64,000 nt of DNA from Robertmurraya dakarensis. GTDB lineage: Bacteria > Bacillota > Bacilli > Bacillales > Cytobacillaceae. The stretch spans positions 2,563,880-2,627,879 of the forward strand of contig NZ_LT707409.1 in assembly GCF_900156875.1 (NCBI RefSeq), written 5' to 3'. Within the stretch, counting starts at the first letter, position 1, and the number at the start of each line of letters is the position of its first letter. A program made the position numbers and the translations under genes. Positions 25,184 to 35,556 of the stretch are shown here, piece after piece. The notes below the pieces were generated by a model. It was given only the letters and a program-made list of their open reading frames with translations. It was not told the origin of the DNA and searched no databases.

Positions 25184-26800
25184 TTACCCTTTTAAACGCA
25201 GCTTTTGTTTTAGTTTGTCCACTCTTGAACCAAATAAGAAGTAGACAAGTTTTGATTTTAATCCTAAGAAAAAATAAACACCCGCCCCAACTAGAGCACA
25301 AATGGCCACAATAATAATCGATTGGAACTCCGATTCCGGCGTTAAGAAGAGCAGCAATATTTTATACATGATTCCCGCAGCGATAAACATGACTGCAGTG
25401 AAAATTACAATTAATAGACCTCTTCTAAACACTAAGCGGTATCGATAAGACGAAAACTTACTAATTATAAAGAGATTAATAAGAATAGCGGTTCCATAGC
25501 CAAGAGCTGTAGCAAGAATGGCTCCATCTGTTTGCAAGAGTTTAATCAGCGGGATATTTAAGCTTAATTTTACTAATATCCCAGTGAGCAGACTTAAAAT
25601 CGTGAATTTTTGCTGATCAATTCCCTGCAGGATCGCTGCCGTAACAGAATATAGCGCAAACAGCATTCCAACGGGAGCATATGCCCTTAATACTTCACTG
25701 CCTAACATATCATGCTCATAAAAGACCGTATACATGGGCTCTGACAATAAAGAAAGTCCCACGGCTGCAGGAAGAGTCAGAAACAGCAGCACCTGAAAGG
25801 TTTGATTTAATTGTCGATTAAAACCAATCGTGTCTTGGTTAACATATGAATTCGTGATGCTTGGAACCAATGTCAAAGAAAACGCCGTAGCCAATGACAC
25901 AGGGATGATGACAAGCTTATGGGTTTGGAAATTCAGGATCGACAGCGCATCCTCTGACATCGATGTTAACCCAATCGAAACCATTGCCCGGTTAAACGTT
26001 AACTGATCGATAAATTGAAACACTGGATTTGCAATACCTACCAAGATAAAAGGAATAGAATAAAGAATAATTTCTTTATAAATATCCTTAAGTGAGACAT
26101 CAGCTGTCCCCTTATCTTTCTCAAGGAGTTCATCCAAGTATGGTTTTCGTTTAAACCAATACCAAAATAAAACCCCTAAGCCGCCAAGACCTCCAATAAA
26201 AGCCGCAAACACTGCAACACTTACCGCCGTTGTCACACTTCCATCGAGAATGTTAATGACAACATAGGCTCCAGCGAGCACAAAGAGAATTCTCACAATC
26301 TGTTCAACCACTTGCGAAACAGCAGTAGGTCCCATCGACTGATGGCCTTGAAAGAAACCTCTTATTAAACTCATGAAGGGAATAATAATTAAAGCAAAAC
26401 TCACCGCTCGAATAACTGTGATTACATCTTCATGATTTGAAATCAAATCATCATCGCTGATAATTATTCCAGCCAGTACAGGTGCTAAAAAATATAAAAT
26501 TAAAAAAGATACAACCCCGCTAATGAGCATCAGAACAAGACCCGATTTAAAGAGCTTTCTGCCGACAGCATATTCATCGAGGGCATTATATTTAGATATA
26601 AATTTGGAAACCGCCATCGGAATACCAGCGGTAGCAATGCTAATAAAAATGGTATACGGTACATAAGAATATTGATAAAGAACGGTCCCGTGATTCCCGA
26701 CAATATCAAAAAAAGGTATGACATAAAACAAGCCAATAAACTTAGAAATAAACGTCCCAAGTGTTAAAATAAACGTACCCCTTAAAAGCTTTGAAGACAT
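25184..26800 (-). CDS. ytgP: MurJ/SpoVB-like polysaccharide flippase YtgP
   Basis: A 538-residue integral membrane protein of the MOP exporter superfamily with about 14 hydrophobic segments spread over its length. The N-terminus LLRGTFILTLGTFISKFIGLFYVIPF is typical of the SpoVB/YtgP group. B. subtilis YtgP (MurJ) flips lipid II for cell-wall synthesis, and this is the closest match by synteny and size. ATG 26800 is chosen, with AGGAAGGG upstream. The frame is open 19 codons beyond. Confidence 0.87.
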   Translation of the reverse strand: MSSKLLRGTFILTLGTFISKFIGLFYVIPFFDIVGNHGTVLYQYSYVPYTIFISIATAGIPMAVSKFISKYNALDEYAVGRKLFKSGLVLMLISGVVSFLILYFLAPVLAGIIISDDDLISNHEDVITVIRAVSFALIIIPFMSLIRGFFQGHQSMGPTAVSQVVEQIVRILFVLAGAYVVINILDGSVTTAVSVAVFAAFIGGLGGLGVLFWYWFKRKPYLDELLEKDKGTADVSLKDIYKEIILYSIPFILVGIANPVFQFIDQLTFNRAMVSIGLTSMSEDALSILNFQTHKLVIIPVSLATAFSLTLVPSITNSYVNQDTIGFNRQLNQTFQVLLFLTLPAAVGLSLLSEPMYTVFYEHDMLGSEVLRAYAPVGMLFALYSVTAAILQGIDQQKFTILSLLTGILVKLSLNIPLIKLLQTDGAILATALGYGTAILINLFIISKFSSYRYRLVFRRGLLIVIFTAVMFIAAGIMYKILLLFLTPESEFQSIIIVAICALVGAGVYFFLGLKSKLVYFLFGSRVDKLKQKLRLKG

Positions 26801-26962
26801 AATATCCCTTCCTAATACGCAAAGCAGGAGCGCAGCTGTCGCGCCATAGCTAAACAATTAATTTATGTAGTCAATCCCTAATGAAATATTCTACCATAAA
26901 GTCTCGGCATCACTGTACTTTTTGTTAATGAAGGTCGATTTTTTTATATTTCACATAGAAAA

Positions 26963-26992
26963 TTGCATGCTTTCACATCTTTGCTTTATACT
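26963..26992 (+). promoter_or_regulatory. Sigma-A promoter of ytfP
   Basis: TTGCAT (26963-26968) and TATACT (26987-26992) are spaced by 18 bases, about 30 bases before the start codon. Confidence 0.6.
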
Positions 26993-27021
26993 TAGTGAAG
27001 TTAAATAAAGTAGGTGAAAAC

Positions 27022-28296
27022 ATGCGTTATGATGTTGTTGTCATCGGCGGCGGACCATCTGGGTTAATGGCAGCTATTGCCGCAGGCGAAAACAAAGCGA
27101 AAGTCCTGTTAATTGATAAAGGAGACAAGCTCGGCAGAAAGCTTGCCATCTCCGGCGGCGGAAGATGTAATGTAACCAACCGTCTCCCGATTGATGAAAT
27201 TATTAAACATATTCCCGGTAATGGCCGATTTTTATACAGTGCTTTCTCGATTTTTAGTAATGAAGATATTATCTCTTTCTTTGAAGATTTGGGAATACAG
27301 CTCAAAGAAGAAGATCATGGCCGAATGTTTCCTGTCACAGATAAAGCACAATCAGTTGTTGATGCCTTATTAAGAAGAATGCAGGAACTGAAAATAGATG
27401 TGAAAACCAATGCACCGGTTGATGACCTGCAATACAAAGATGACCGGGTAGTTTCTGTACTTTTAAAAAATGGCGAACAGTACGAAGCAAATGCAATTAT
27501 TATTGCAGTTGGCGGTAAATCCGTTCCACATACAGGTTCAACTGGAGATGGATACGCTTGGGCAAAAAAAGCAGGACATACAATTACGAACTTATTTCCA
27601 ACCGAAGTACCTGTGACATCTTCTGAAACCTTTATTAAAGAAAAAGCTTTGCAGGGTCTTTCACTGCGGGATATTTCTTTAAGTGTGTTAAATCCTAAAG
27701 GAAAACCTCTTATTACCCATAGAATGGATATGATTTTTACCCATTTCGGGATTAGCGGGCCGGCTGTGCTGCGCTGCAGCCAGTTTGTTGTAAAGGCGAT
27801 GCAGAAATGGAATTTAACAGAAGTAACCATGTCCATTGATGCCCTGCCAGATCAAAAGGAGGAACCTCTTTACCAAGAGATATCCTCTTCTGTAAAAAAG
27901 GATGGAAAAAAGGCAATCAAAAATACATTAAAAGGATTGCTTCCTGAACGATATTTATTATTTTTACTGAACACAAATGGCATTGACCCCAATGCGCAGG
28001 GAGCCACCATTGCAACAGAAAAAATCAGAAACTTTGTACGGAGCTGCAAACAATTTCAATTTAAGGTAGATGGCACATTATCCCTTGAAAAAGCATTTGT
28101 AACAGGCGGTGGTGTGTCTGTAAAAGAAATTGAACCACAGACGATGGCTTCAAAGAAAATGAATGGACTGTATTTTTGCGGAGAGGTTCTAGATATTCAC
28201 GGCTATACAGGAGGTTATAATATCACCTCTGCTCTTGTTACGGGAAGGCTCGCAGGAACTAACGCGGCCGCATTCTCCATAAAAAATAAAGGCTGA
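27022..28296 (+). CDS. ytfP: HI0933-family flavoprotein YtfP
   Basis: A 424-residue NAD(P)/FAD-dependent oxidoreductase of the HI0933/BaiN-like family. The dinucleotide motif [18 protein letters not shown] is near the N-terminus. [14 protein letters not shown] follows and is diagnostic for the family. A C-terminal [14 protein letters not shown] segment closes the FAD site. Function in bacilli is not established. ATG 27022 has TAGGTG 5 bases upstream. Its stop codon lies inside the terminator stem. Confidence 0.88.
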   Translation: MRYDVVVIGGGPSGLMAAIAAGENKAKVLLIDKGDKLGRKLAISGGGRCNVTNRLPIDEIIKHIPGNGRFLYSAFSIFSNEDIISFFEDLGIQLKEEDHGRMFPVTDKAQSVVDALLRRMQELKIDVKTNAPVDDLQYKDDRVVSVLLKNGEQYEANAIIIAVGGKSVPHTGSTGDGYAWAKKAGHTITNLFPTEVPVTSSETFIKEKALQGLSLRDISLSVLNPKGKPLITHRMDMIFTHFGISGPAVLRCSQFVVKAMQKWNLTEVTMSIDALPDQKEEPLYQEISSSVKKDGKKAIKNTLKGLLPERYLLFLLNTNGIDPNAQGATIATEKIRNFVRSCKQFQFKVDGTLSLEKAFVTGGGVSVKEIEPQTMASKKMNGLYFCGEVLDIHGYTGGYNITSALVTGRLAGTNAAAFSIKNKG

Positions 28297-28320
28297 TGAC
28301 CATCATCAGCCTCTATTTTT
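28291..28320. terminator. Terminator between ytfP and cse60
   Basis: GGCTGATGA (28291-28299) pairs with TCATCAGCC (28303-28311), followed by TCTATTTTTTT on the plus strand. Confidence 0.88.
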
Positions 28321-28329
28321 TTGGCTTCT

Positions 28330-28515
28330 TTAAGCTCGATAAATAACCATAGCAGAAAAACAATAAATCTGCTCCCCATCATCTTCTTCCGGAAGGGCAG
28401 CAATATTATATTTAATATCAAGAAGCTTCTTATCCTCTAATTTTTCTAAGAACCGATTAACTTCCTTCTCTAAATCTTTTTCATGCTCCTGGTCAAATAA
28501 CTTTACCTGGATCAC
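28330..28515 (-). CDS. cse60: Sporulation protein Cse60 family
   Basis: A 61-residue acidic protein beginning MIQVKLFDQEHEKDLEKEVNRFL and ending YCFSAMVIYRA, the pattern of the Cse60 family, which in B. subtilis is expressed in the mother cell under sigma-E. Start is GTG 28515 with GGGAGA a few bases upstream, a short spacing. No clear sigma-E promoter could be picked out in the 80-base upstream gap. Its presence supports an endospore-forming host. Confidence 0.75.
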   Translation of the reverse strand: MIQVKLFDQEHEKDLEKEVNRFLEKLEDKKLLDIKYNIAALPEEDDGEQIYCFSAMVIYRA

Positions 28516-28595
28516 ACTTCTCTCCCTCTCTGTCCTTTTTAATCATTCTTGACAGATTGGAGATTTTTCAAACTTTTCAAATAAATACAAACTCC

Positions 28596-28904
28596 TTAAA
28601 GGACCACTTCACCTTTCCAATTCATCATGCCGCCAGTCATATTTCGGACTTTGTAACCTTGATCTTGTAAGTAATAGCAGACGTTTTCACTGCGGCTTCC
28701 CGAACGGCAAATAAAAATATACTCTTTGTCTTTATCAAATTGATCTAAATTCTCAGGGATTGTTCCCATACGAATATGTTTGGCACCAGGAATCATTCCT
28801 TGTGCTACTTCCTCATCTTCTCTCACATCAACTAGATTTAGTTCTTCGCCTTTCTCCAGCCTTTTTTCTAATTCTTCTGTTGAGATCACATTAATTGGTT
28901 CCAT
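28596..28904 (-). CDS. Rhodanese-like domain protein
   Basis: A 102-residue single-domain rhodanese. The active-site cysteine is in the loop FICRSGSRS, preceded by VDVREDEE. It may carry persulfide sulfur or act as a sulfurtransferase. B. subtilis YtwF is similar in size and place. GAAAGGAAG lies upstream of ATG 28904. Cytoplasmic single gene between cse60 and leuS. Confidence 0.88.
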   Translation of the reverse strand: MEPINVISTEELEKRLEKGEELNLVDVREDEEVAQGMIPGAKHIRMGTIPENLDQFDKDKEYIFICRSGSRSENVCYYLQDQGYKVRNMTGGMMNWKGEVVL

Positions 28905-28985
28905 TATGTCAGCTTCCTTTCTTTTTCACTTGAGTTTACAGCTATTTTATCATGCGTATAGGAAAAATACCTTTTATAGGTTTTG

Positions 28986-29018
28986 CAAAAAACACACAAG
29001 GTATTAACACCTTGTGTG
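28986..29018 (-). terminator. leuS terminator
   Basis: CACACAAGGT and ACCTTGTGTG form a 10-bp stem, followed by TTTTTTGC on the minus strand just after the leuS stop. Confidence 0.88.
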
Positions 29019-29033
29019 TGATTGCAGCAAACT

Positions 29034-31451
29034 TTAATTAGCTACGATATTTACTAACTTTCCAGGGACAGCAATTACTTTACGAATAGTCTTGCCGTCA
29101 ATTTGTTCCTTAACTTTCGTATCATCCATGGCAATTTGCTCTAAATCTTCTCTGTTTGCACCAGCTGGTACCATTAGCTTTGCTTTTACTTTTCCATTGA
29201 TTTGAACAACGATTTCTACTTCATCATCTACCAGTTTTGCTTCATCATACGCTGGCCATGCTTCATAAGAAACCGTTCCACTGTAGCCGAGCTTCTCCCA
29301 TAATTCTTCTGCAATATGCGGAGTAATCGGAGCAATCAATTTGACAAAGCCTTCTGCATATCTTTTCGGAATAACAGCCGCTTTATATGCTTCATTAATA
29401 AATACCATCAATTGCGAAATCGCGGTATTAAAGCGTAATCCTTCAAAATCCTCGGTTACTTTCTTCACCGTTTGATGGTAAACCTTTTCTAATGACTGAT
29501 CACCATCGTTGTCCTGAATTTTTGGACTTAGTCTGCCATCATCTTCCACAAACAAGCGCCAGATTCTATCCAAGAAACGTCTTGAACCATCTAATCCATT
29601 TGTGGACCATGCGATCGAAGCGTCAAGCGGCCCCATGAACATCTCATAAAGACGAAGAGTGTCAGCACCATGGCTTTCAATAATATCATCAGGATTTACA
29701 ACATTTCCTTTTGATTTACTCATTTTTTCGTTGCCTTCGCCTAAGATCATTCCTTGGTTAAATAGCTTTTGGAATGGCTCTTTTGTAGAAACAACTCCGA
29801 TATCATATAAGAATTTATGCCAGAAGCGGGCATACAATAAATGAAGAACAGCATGCTCAGCTCCACCAATATAGATGTCGACCGGCATCCATTCATCAAG
29901 CTTTGCTTTATCTGCTAATGCCTGATCATTCTTCGGATCGATATAACGAAGATAGTACCAGCAGCTGCCCGCCCACTGCGGCATGGTGTTCGTTTCACGG
30001 CGGCCTTTTTTCCCTGTTTCAGGGTCTACTACATTCACCCAATCTTCGATATTAGCTAATGGTGATTCACCTGTACCAGAAGGTTTAATCTCTGTTGTAA
30101 CAGGCAGCTTCAACGGCAGCTGATCATCTGGAACAGCAGTCATTGTACCATCTTCCCAATGGATAATTGGAATTGGTTCACCCCAGTAGCGTTGACGGCT
30201 GAACAGCCAATCGCGCAGACGGTAGGTTACTTTCTTTGTACCAATCTTCTTCTCTTCCAGCCAAGAAATCATTTTTGCAATAGCATCTTCTTTATTTAAT
30301 CCATTTAAAAAGTCGGAGTTTACATGTTCCCCATCACCAGTGTAAGCTTCCTTTGTTACATCTCCGCCAGCAACAACTTCCCTAATCGGCAATTCGAACT
30401 TCTTAGCAAATTCATAATCTCTCTCATCATGAGCTGGAACAGCCATAATTGCTCCGGTACCATAACTAACTAGGACGTAATCAGCAATCCAAATCGGCAT
30501 TTTTTCTCCATTCACAGGATTAATCGCATAAGCTCCTGTGAATACACCCGTTTTGTCTTTTGCTAAATCGGTACGTTCCAAATCACTCTTGCTCTTTACT
30601 TCATCCAGGTAAGCGTCTACTGCCGCTTGTTGTTCAGTCGTTGTAATTTTTTTCACGAACTCATGCTCAGGAGCAAGAACCGCATATGTCGCACCGAACA
30701 AAGTGTCAGGTCTTGTTGTAAACACCGTAAACGTTTCATCATGGCCATCAATATTAAACGTGACTTCTGCTCCCTCTGAACGGCCGATCCAGTTCCGCTG
30801 CATTTCTTTCAGACTTTCAGGCCAATCTAATTCTTCCAAGTCTTCCAGCAAACGATCAGCGTATGCTGTAATTTTAAGCATCCATTGTTTCATCGGACGA
30901 CGTTCAACAGGATGACCGCCGCGTTCACTTTTTCCATCAATGACTTCTTCATTCGCTAAGACTGTTCCAAGTGCAGGACACCAGTTAACTGCCACTTCAT
31001 CAATATAAGCCAAGCCTTTTTCAAAAAGCTTTAAAAAGATCCATTGTGTCCATTTATAATATTCAGGGTCAGTTGTATTAATTTCGCGATCCCAATCATA
31101 GGAAAATCCTAATGCTTTAATTTGACGCTTAAATGTTTCAATATTATGCTTCGTAAATTCCGCAGGATCATTTCCTGTATCTAAAGCATACTGTTCAGCC
31201 GGTAACCCAAACGCATCCCAGCCCATTGGATGAAGCACATTATAGCCTTGAGCGCGCTTCATTCTTGAAAGAATATCGGTGGCTGTATATCCTTCTGGAT
31301 GTCCCACATGAAGACCAGCACCAGATGGATACGGGAACATATCTAGTGCATAAAATTTACGTTTCCCTTTATCTTCACTTGTTTTGTAAGTTTTCTTTTC
31401 TTCCCAGTAGTGCTGCCACTTTTTTTCAATTGCTTGATGATTAAAACTCAT
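29034..31451 (-). CDS. leuS: Leucyl-tRNA synthetase
   Basis: An 805-residue class Ia leucyl-tRNA synthetase of normal bacterial length. The HIGH motif appears as HVGH at 48-51 ([11 protein letters not shown]), the KMSKS motif as KMSKSKGN, and the editing domain includes the segment [12 protein letters not shown]. It charges tRNA-Leu with leucine. ATG 31451 (MSFNHQ) is preferred over ATG 31457 because AGGAGG is 9 bases from it. It is controlled by the T-box leader upstream. Confidence 0.96.
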   Translation of the reverse strand: MSFNHQAIEKKWQHYWEEKKTYKTSEDKGKRKFYALDMFPYPSGAGLHVGHPEGYTATDILSRMKRAQGYNVLHPMGWDAFGLPAEQYALDTGNDPAEFTKHNIETFKRQIKALGFSYDWDREINTTDPEYYKWTQWIFLKLFEKGLAYIDEVAVNWCPALGTVLANEEVIDGKSERGGHPVERRPMKQWMLKITAYADRLLEDLEELDWPESLKEMQRNWIGRSEGAEVTFNIDGHDETFTVFTTRPDTLFGATYAVLAPEHEFVKKITTTEQQAAVDAYLDEVKSKSDLERTDLAKDKTGVFTGAYAINPVNGEKMPIWIADYVLVSYGTGAIMAVPAHDERDYEFAKKFELPIREVVAGGDVTKEAYTGDGEHVNSDFLNGLNKEDAIAKMISWLEEKKIGTKKVTYRLRDWLFSRQRYWGEPIPIIHWEDGTMTAVPDDQLPLKLPVTTEIKPSGTGESPLANIEDWVNVVDPETGKKGRRETNTMPQWAGSCWYYLRYIDPKNDQALADKAKLDEWMPVDIYIGGAEHAVLHLLYARFWHKFLYDIGVVSTKEPFQKLFNQGMILGEGNEKMSKSKGNVVNPDDIIESHGADTLRLYEMFMGPLDASIAWSTNGLDGSRRFLDRIWRLFVEDDGRLSPKIQDNDGDQSLEKVYHQTVKKVTEDFEGLRFNTAISQLMVFINEAYKAAVIPKRYAEGFVKLIAPITPHIAEELWEKLGYSGTVSYEAWPAYDEAKLVDDEVEIVVQINGKVKAKLMVPAGANREDLEQIAMDDTKVKEQIDGKTIRKVIAVPGKLVNIVAN

Positions 31452-31591
31452 CGTCATTTCCTCCTAAACTAAAAAGGTATATTTCTGTATGTACAACTAT
31501 CAGTTTTCATAGGTCTAAACTCCGTTAACTGGTACCATAAAAAGTCCATTTATAAGAATGACTAGTAAAATTATACACTTTTTTGACTATT

Positions 31592-31845
31592 AAAAAACCC
31601 CCCATCCCTAAAAGGGACGAGAGGTTTATGTATTCTCCCGCGGTACCACCCACATTAATGACCTGTGTCATTCACTTCATTCAGCCTTAACGCGGTAAAC
31701 GGCAAGCATTACTAATAAACTTCACACTTGCGACTCGAAGGCGAGTTCGTGATGCTCCTGGTTGACTTTCACCAGCCGTCAACTCTCTAAAAACAGGATC
31801 TACAACACTACTACTCCTTTTCAACGTCTTTCTATAGAAAATGAT
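31592..31845 (-). ncRNA. T-box riboswitch of leuS
   Basis: On the minus strand the leader has the conserved T-box sequence AATGTGGGTGGTACCGCGG (about 31654-31636). A terminator follows (CTCTCGTCCC, loop, GGGATGGGGGG, then TTTTTT, 31626-31592). Stem I lies further upstream. A CUC triplet in GAACTCGCC (around 31740) is a plausible leucine specifier, though the exact specifier loop needs folding. It couples leuS transcription to uncharged tRNA-Leu. Confidence 0.92.
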
Positions 31846-31851
31846 ACGGTT

Positions 31852-31880
31852 ATTGTATAAAATTTCGCGATTAGATGCAA
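31852..31880 (-). promoter_or_regulatory. Sigma-A promoter of the leuS T-box transcript
   Basis: TTGCAT (31880-31875) and TACAAT (31857-31852), 17-base spacer, just upstream of the T-box leader. Confidence 0.7.
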
Positions 31881-31911
31881 GTCATGACGATATACGTTAT
31901 ATCCTATGATA

Positions 31912-31965
31912 AAACTCCCGAGACCGTTCATCATTACTCAAAAAAACAATGAACAGCTTCGGGAG
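31912..31965 (-). terminator. Terminator after the MFS gene
   Basis: CTCCCGAAG-CTGTTCAT pairs with ATGAACG-GTCTCGGGAG, followed by TTTTATC on the minus strand. Confidence 0.82.
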
Positions 31966-31973
31966 TGCCAGGC

Positions 31974-33155
31974 TTACAAAGTAGATGCTATGCTAGTTTC
32001 CTTTTTTAATTTATGATCGTATATAACGGTTGTAAAAATAGCAATGATAATTAGGCCAACAAGAACATTAAATAACATCGACATGCCATAAAGATCGACC
32101 AATATTCCTCCCAATAGCGGTCCTACCATCCTACCTCCTGTTGCTGTGCTATTTACCATTCCTTGGTAAAAGCCTTCTCTTCCTTTTGGTGCCAGCCCAT
32201 CCGCAATGGTTGGAACCGCAGGCCAAACGAGCATCTCACCAATGGTCAAAATCACCATCGCCGCAACAAATCCCGAGAATGCTTGAGCTTGCCCTGCTAC
32301 TATAAACGATACAATGAAAATAACCATACCGATGATCATTTGTTTTTTGATGCTTTTGGCAAAAAGTCTAAGCATGCTGTTCACCAACGGCTGACCCAGA
32401 ACAATTAATGCACCGTTTATCGTCCATAGTAAGCTATACTGCCTTAAGGAAATATTTAATTCCTGTGTATAAGCAGAAATCGTTGCCTGCCACTGAGTGT
32501 ATCCAACCCAGCACAATAAGTATCCCACACAAAGAGTAAGAAGAGCATATAACTTAGCATGATTTTGGATCCCCTGCTTCTCCTGCAGACGATTGGTGTC
32601 TGTAGAAAGAGTTTGGATTCCTCTGTATCCAAAAATAGCAATAACCAAGAAGACGAAAAACATCAAAGCGTTGGCTAGAAAAATAAGATGAAATGAGTAA
32701 GAAGCCACCAAACCACCTAATGATGCACCTACCGCCACTCCGACGTTTTGTGCGACGTAAATCGCATTAAACGCCTTTCTCCCACCTTCTTTCCAGACAT
32801 TTCCTGCCATTGCGTACATAGGCGGAAAAATCATTCCTGATCCAAACCCAATGATGGTCAGAAAAATAACGTAGGGAAGGAACCCATTCCAGATCGTTAG
32901 TCCGATTAAGGATGTCAGGGTAATTACCGTTCCCAACATAACCGTTTTATACCCGCCGATTTTATCATAAAGACTGCCGCCAAACAGGTTGCCAATCACA
33001 CTGGCTCCTGAATTGAACATGAGTACAAGTCCAGATACGGATAGTGTTTTCCCAAGATGTTCTGTCATATATATGGCATTTAACGGCCACAAAAAAGAAG
33101 AGCCCGTAACATTAACGGCCATTCCAATTACTAAAAGCCACAAAGTACGCGGCAA
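31974..33155 (-). CDS. yttB: MFS transporter YttB
   Basis: A 393-residue major facilitator superfamily permease with about 12 hydrophobic segments. The motif GGSLYDKIGGYK between helices 2 and 3 corresponds to the MFS loop signature. Drug-efflux-type transporters look alike, so the substrate is unknown. Start is TTG 33155, with AAGGGGGAG 5 bases upstream. A good promoter is present. In B. subtilis yttB lies in the same neighbourhood near leuS. Confidence 0.82.
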   Translation of the reverse strand: MPRTLWLLVIGMAVNVTGSSFLWPLNAIYMTEHLGKTLSVSGLVLMFNSGASVIGNLFGGSLYDKIGGYKTVMLGTVITLTSLIGLTIWNGFLPYVIFLTIIGFGSGMIFPPMYAMAGNVWKEGGRKAFNAIYVAQNVGVAVGASLGGLVASYSFHLIFLANALMFFVFLVIAIFGYRGIQTLSTDTNRLQEKQGIQNHAKLYALLTLCVGYLLCWVGYTQWQATISAYTQELNISLRQYSLLWTINGALIVLGQPLVNSMLRLFAKSIKKQMIIGMVIFIVSFIVAGQAQAFSGFVAAMVILTIGEMLVWPAVPTIADGLAPKGREGFYQGMVNSTATGGRMVGPLLGGILVDLYGMSMLFNVLVGLIIIAIFTTVIYDHKLKKETSIASTL

Positions 33156-33203
33156 AGTAACTCCCCCTTAATTACAAAAAAATATTTCGAGTGCCAAAAT
33201 AAT

Positions 33204-33232
33204 ATAATAGTGCGTTTTCCTTCATTGTTCAA
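33204..33232 (-). promoter_or_regulatory. Sigma-A promoter of yttB
   Basis: TTGAAC (33232-33227) and TATTAT (33209-33204), 17-base spacer. Confidence 0.65.
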
Positions 33233-33265
33233 TAAGATTTTTTCAATTTTTCTCGACAGAAAAGT

Positions 33266-33297
33266 AAAGCCCCAATACAAAATTGTATTGAGGCTTT
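33266..33297 (-). terminator. Terminator after the small basic protein gene
   Basis: AAAGCC and GGCTTT enclose CAATAC/GTATTG with one mismatch. Located just after the stop of the gene at 33304. Confidence 0.7.
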
Positions 33298-33303
33298 CTA
33301 TTC

Positions 33304-33486
33304 TTATCGCGATTGTTCAGGTTCTGGGTGGAATTTTGATTTTACCGGCTGCCCGCCCATGTTTTCATATTTCTTTTTGGATGTTTTGACTGGATCATAC
33401 TCTTTACCGAACTCAACGTCTTGGTTATTGATTCCATTTCTTGTTTTTTGCTCAGGGTTATTTTGCTTTGAACGTTTTTTTACCAT
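33304..33486 (-). CDS. Small hydrophilic protein, unknown
   Basis: A 60-residue, highly charged protein rich in Lys, Gln, Asn and Glu (MVKKRSKQNNPEQKTRNGIN...). It has no hydrophobic segment and is probably unfolded. AAGGGGAGG is 7 bases before ATG 33486. It sits 13 bases downstream of ytzC and shares its transcript. Composition resembles minor small spore proteins, but I cannot assign a family. Confidence 0.65.
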   Translation of the reverse strand: MVKKRSKQNNPEQKTRNGINNQDVEFGKEYDPVKTSKKKYENMGGQPVKSKFHPEPEQSR

Positions 33487-33499
33487 TGTCTTCCTCCCC

Positions 33500-33763
33500 T
33501 TAATGCAAGTTTAATGTCATATTATTTTGAACCTGCTGTAATTGAAGTCTCATGCGGTGCAGCTGATCGCGCTGCTGCCCATTAGCACTTAGCGCCAGCT
33601 TGGCCAAATCATTATAGGAAGCTTCAAGCTGCTGCATTGCTTGTGTGTAATTATCGTCATTATAGTGCTCTTGCAAGCCACTTTCTTTATATTGCTCCTG
33701 GGCAAAGCGTATTGCATCCTCACATTGTTGAAGAAGGTTTTCTACAGATTGACGAGTTGCCAT
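33500..33763 (-). CDS. ytzC: DUF2524 protein YtzC
   Basis: An 87-residue helical, Gln-rich protein of the DUF2524 (YtzC) family, with unknown function and restricted to bacilli. It has a long amphipathic pattern (SVENLLQQCEDAIRFAQEQY ... LHRMRLQLQQVQ) that suggests a helical hairpin. GGGGGGTT precedes ATG 33763. Upstream gene of a two-gene unit with the small hydrophilic protein, divergent from ytqA. Confidence 0.8.
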   Translation of the reverse strand: MATRQSVENLLQQCEDAIRFAQEQYKESGLQEHYNDDNYTQAMQQLEASYNDLAKLALSANGQQRDQLHRMRLQLQQVQNNMTLNLH

Positions 33764-33948
33764 CTAACGAACCCCCCTGCTATTTTTAAAATAATGAAGC
33801 ATCCATGCAGCTTCTCCATTAGTTTGTTCATTTTACACACGATAAACGTATGCCAATTTGAAACAATTACAAATAGATAACGATCCTGTATACTGTTATA
33901 ATTCTTTTTATGTAATGACGAAAAAAATTAGGCAAGGAGGTTATCTGT

Positions 33949-34917
33949 TTGAATCAGAACAACCCTTTTCCATATGCAGTAGATCAAAAACGGTATCATA
34001 CTTGGAATTACCATCTTCGAAATCAGTTTGGTCATAAAGTGTTTAAAGTGGCTTTAGATGGTGGTTTTGATTGCCCCAATCGGGATGGCACGGTGGCACA
34101 TGGCGGTTGTACGTTTTGCAGCGCCTCAGGATCAGGCGACTTTGCCGGCAATCGTGCCGATGATTTAGAAATACAGTTTTTGGAAATCAAAAATAAAATG
34201 CATGAGAAATGGAAAGATGGCAAATATATGGCCTATTTTCAAGCTTTTACAAATACACATGCTCCGGTCGAGGAACTACGGGAAAAATATGAAAGAGTTC
34301 TTAAACAAGAAGGCGTTGTCGCTCTATCCATCGCGACTCGGCCAGACTGCCTGCCTGATGATGTCGTTGAATATCTCGCTGAATTAAATAAGCGTACCTA
34401 TCTATGGGTAGAACTAGGGCTGCAAACGGTTCATGAAAAAACTGCTTCCTTAATCAATCGGGCACATGATTTTCAGTGTTATGTGGAGGGTGTTGAAAAG
34501 CTTCGCAAGCACGGAATCCGAATTTGTTCACACATTATAAACGGGCTTCCGCAAGAGAATTATGAGATGATGATGGAAACAGCACGTGAAGTTGCCAAGC
34601 TTGATGTCCAAGGAATTAAAATCCACCTCCTTCATTTGCTTAAAGGAACACCAATGGTCAAGCAGTATGAAAAAGGCATGCTTGAATTTTTAACCTTTGA
34701 GGATTATGTGAATTTAGTATGTGATCAGCTAGAAATCATACCCCCGGAAATGATTGTTCATCGGATAACTGGTGACGGACCAATTGATTTAATGGTTGGA
34801 CCGATGTGGAGTGTGAACAAATGGGAAGTACTAAATGCGATAGATAATGAATTAAAACAACGAAACAGCTGGCAGGGAAAATATTATAAGCCTAGTACAT
34901 TGGAGGCAAAATTATGA
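33949..34917 (+). CDS. ytqA: Radical SAM protein YtqA (TIGR01212 family)
   Basis: A 322-residue radical SAM enzyme of the YtqA/YhcC family. The three iron-sulfur cysteines are Cys42, Cys54 and Cys57 in FDCPNRDGTVAHGGCTFC, a longer spacing than the usual CxxxCxxC, as typical for this group. ELGLQTVHEKTA is also conserved. In several organisms the family pairs with the YtqB methyltransferase and is linked to tRNA modification. TTG 33949 has AAGGAGG 8 bases upstream. It overlaps ytqB by 4 bases (ATGA). Confidence 0.88.
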   Translation: MNQNNPFPYAVDQKRYHTWNYHLRNQFGHKVFKVALDGGFDCPNRDGTVAHGGCTFCSASGSGDFAGNRADDLEIQFLEIKNKMHEKWKDGKYMAYFQAFTNTHAPVEELREKYERVLKQEGVVALSIATRPDCLPDDVVEYLAELNKRTYLWVELGLQTVHEKTASLINRAHDFQCYVEGVEKLRKHGIRICSHIINGLPQENYEMMMETAREVAKLDVQGIKIHLLHLLKGTPMVKQYEKGMLEFLTFEDYVNLVCDQLEIIPPEMIVHRITGDGPIDLMVGPMWSVNKWEVLNAIDNELKQRNSWQGKYYKPSTLEAKL

Positions 34918-35486
34918 AGCTCGAGAGGGTGCTGCCTTTTAGCCGGACTCTTTTAAAAAAAGCCGTACAACCTGGCGCTATTGCTGTGGATGCAACGATA
35001 GGCAATGGTCATGATACCCTATTATTAGCTGAGCTAGTTGGAGAAGACGGGAAAGTGTATGGGTTTGACATCCAAGAAGAAGCCCTCATACACACGCAAG
35101 AACGTTTAAAGGAACATAAACTCCTCGACCGTGTTGAGTTGTTTCAAAAAGGACATGAAGAGGTGCAGGCAGTCATTCCATCCATTTACCATGGCAAGGT
35201 AACAGCGGCCATCTTTAATTTAGGATACCTGCCTGGCGGGGACAAAGCGGTTGTCACAAGGCCGGAAACAACCATCTCAGCGATACAGCAGCTGATTGAG
35301 CTGTTAGCTCCCGAGGGCATGATCGTACTCGTTATTTATCACGGCCATGAAGAAGGGGCGCTTGAAAGAGACGAATTGCTTCAGTTTGTACAAAAACTAG
35401 ATCAACAGCAAGTCCATGTCCTTCAGTATCGTTTCCTCAATCAACAAAACAACCCGCCCTTCATTGTGGCAATCGAAAAGAGATAA
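34914..35486 (+). CDS. ytqB: SAM-dependent methyltransferase YtqB
   Basis: A 190-residue class I methyltransferase. Motif I AVDATIGNGHDTLLLAEL binds SAM, and FNLGYLPGGDK takes the place of the NPPY-type motif. It is thought to methylate mnm5-uridine precursors at the tRNA wobble position (MnmM family), working with the upstream radical SAM gene. That comes from family knowledge and is not shown here. ATG overlaps the ytqA stop. Ends at a bidirectional terminator. Confidence 0.85.
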   Translation: MKLERVLPFSRTLLKKAVQPGAIAVDATIGNGHDTLLLAELVGEDGKVYGFDIQEEALIHTQERLKEHKLLDRVELFQKGHEEVQAVIPSIYHGKVTAAIFNLGYLPGGDKAVVTRPETTISAIQQLIELLAPEGMIVLVIYHGHEEGALERDELLQFVQKLDQQQVHVLQYRFLNQQNNPPFIVAIEKR

Positions 35487-35522
35487 AATTCGAACAGGAT
35501 CTTGTTTCCGATCTGCAGTGAG

Positions 35523-35556
35523 AAAGGCTGTCCAATAAGTGGATAGCCTTTTTTGT
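35523..35556. terminator. Bidirectional terminator between ytqB and ytpB
   Basis: AAAGGCTGTCCA pairs with GGATAGCCTTTT (one G-U or mismatch), then TTTTGTTT. Confidence 0.82.

Noticed and set aside
31525-31560. Third copy of the GGTACC-type repeat between leuS and its T-box
   Set aside because: Only a single GGTACC followed by ATAAAAAGTCC; the second GGTACC and the GGACATA end are missing.
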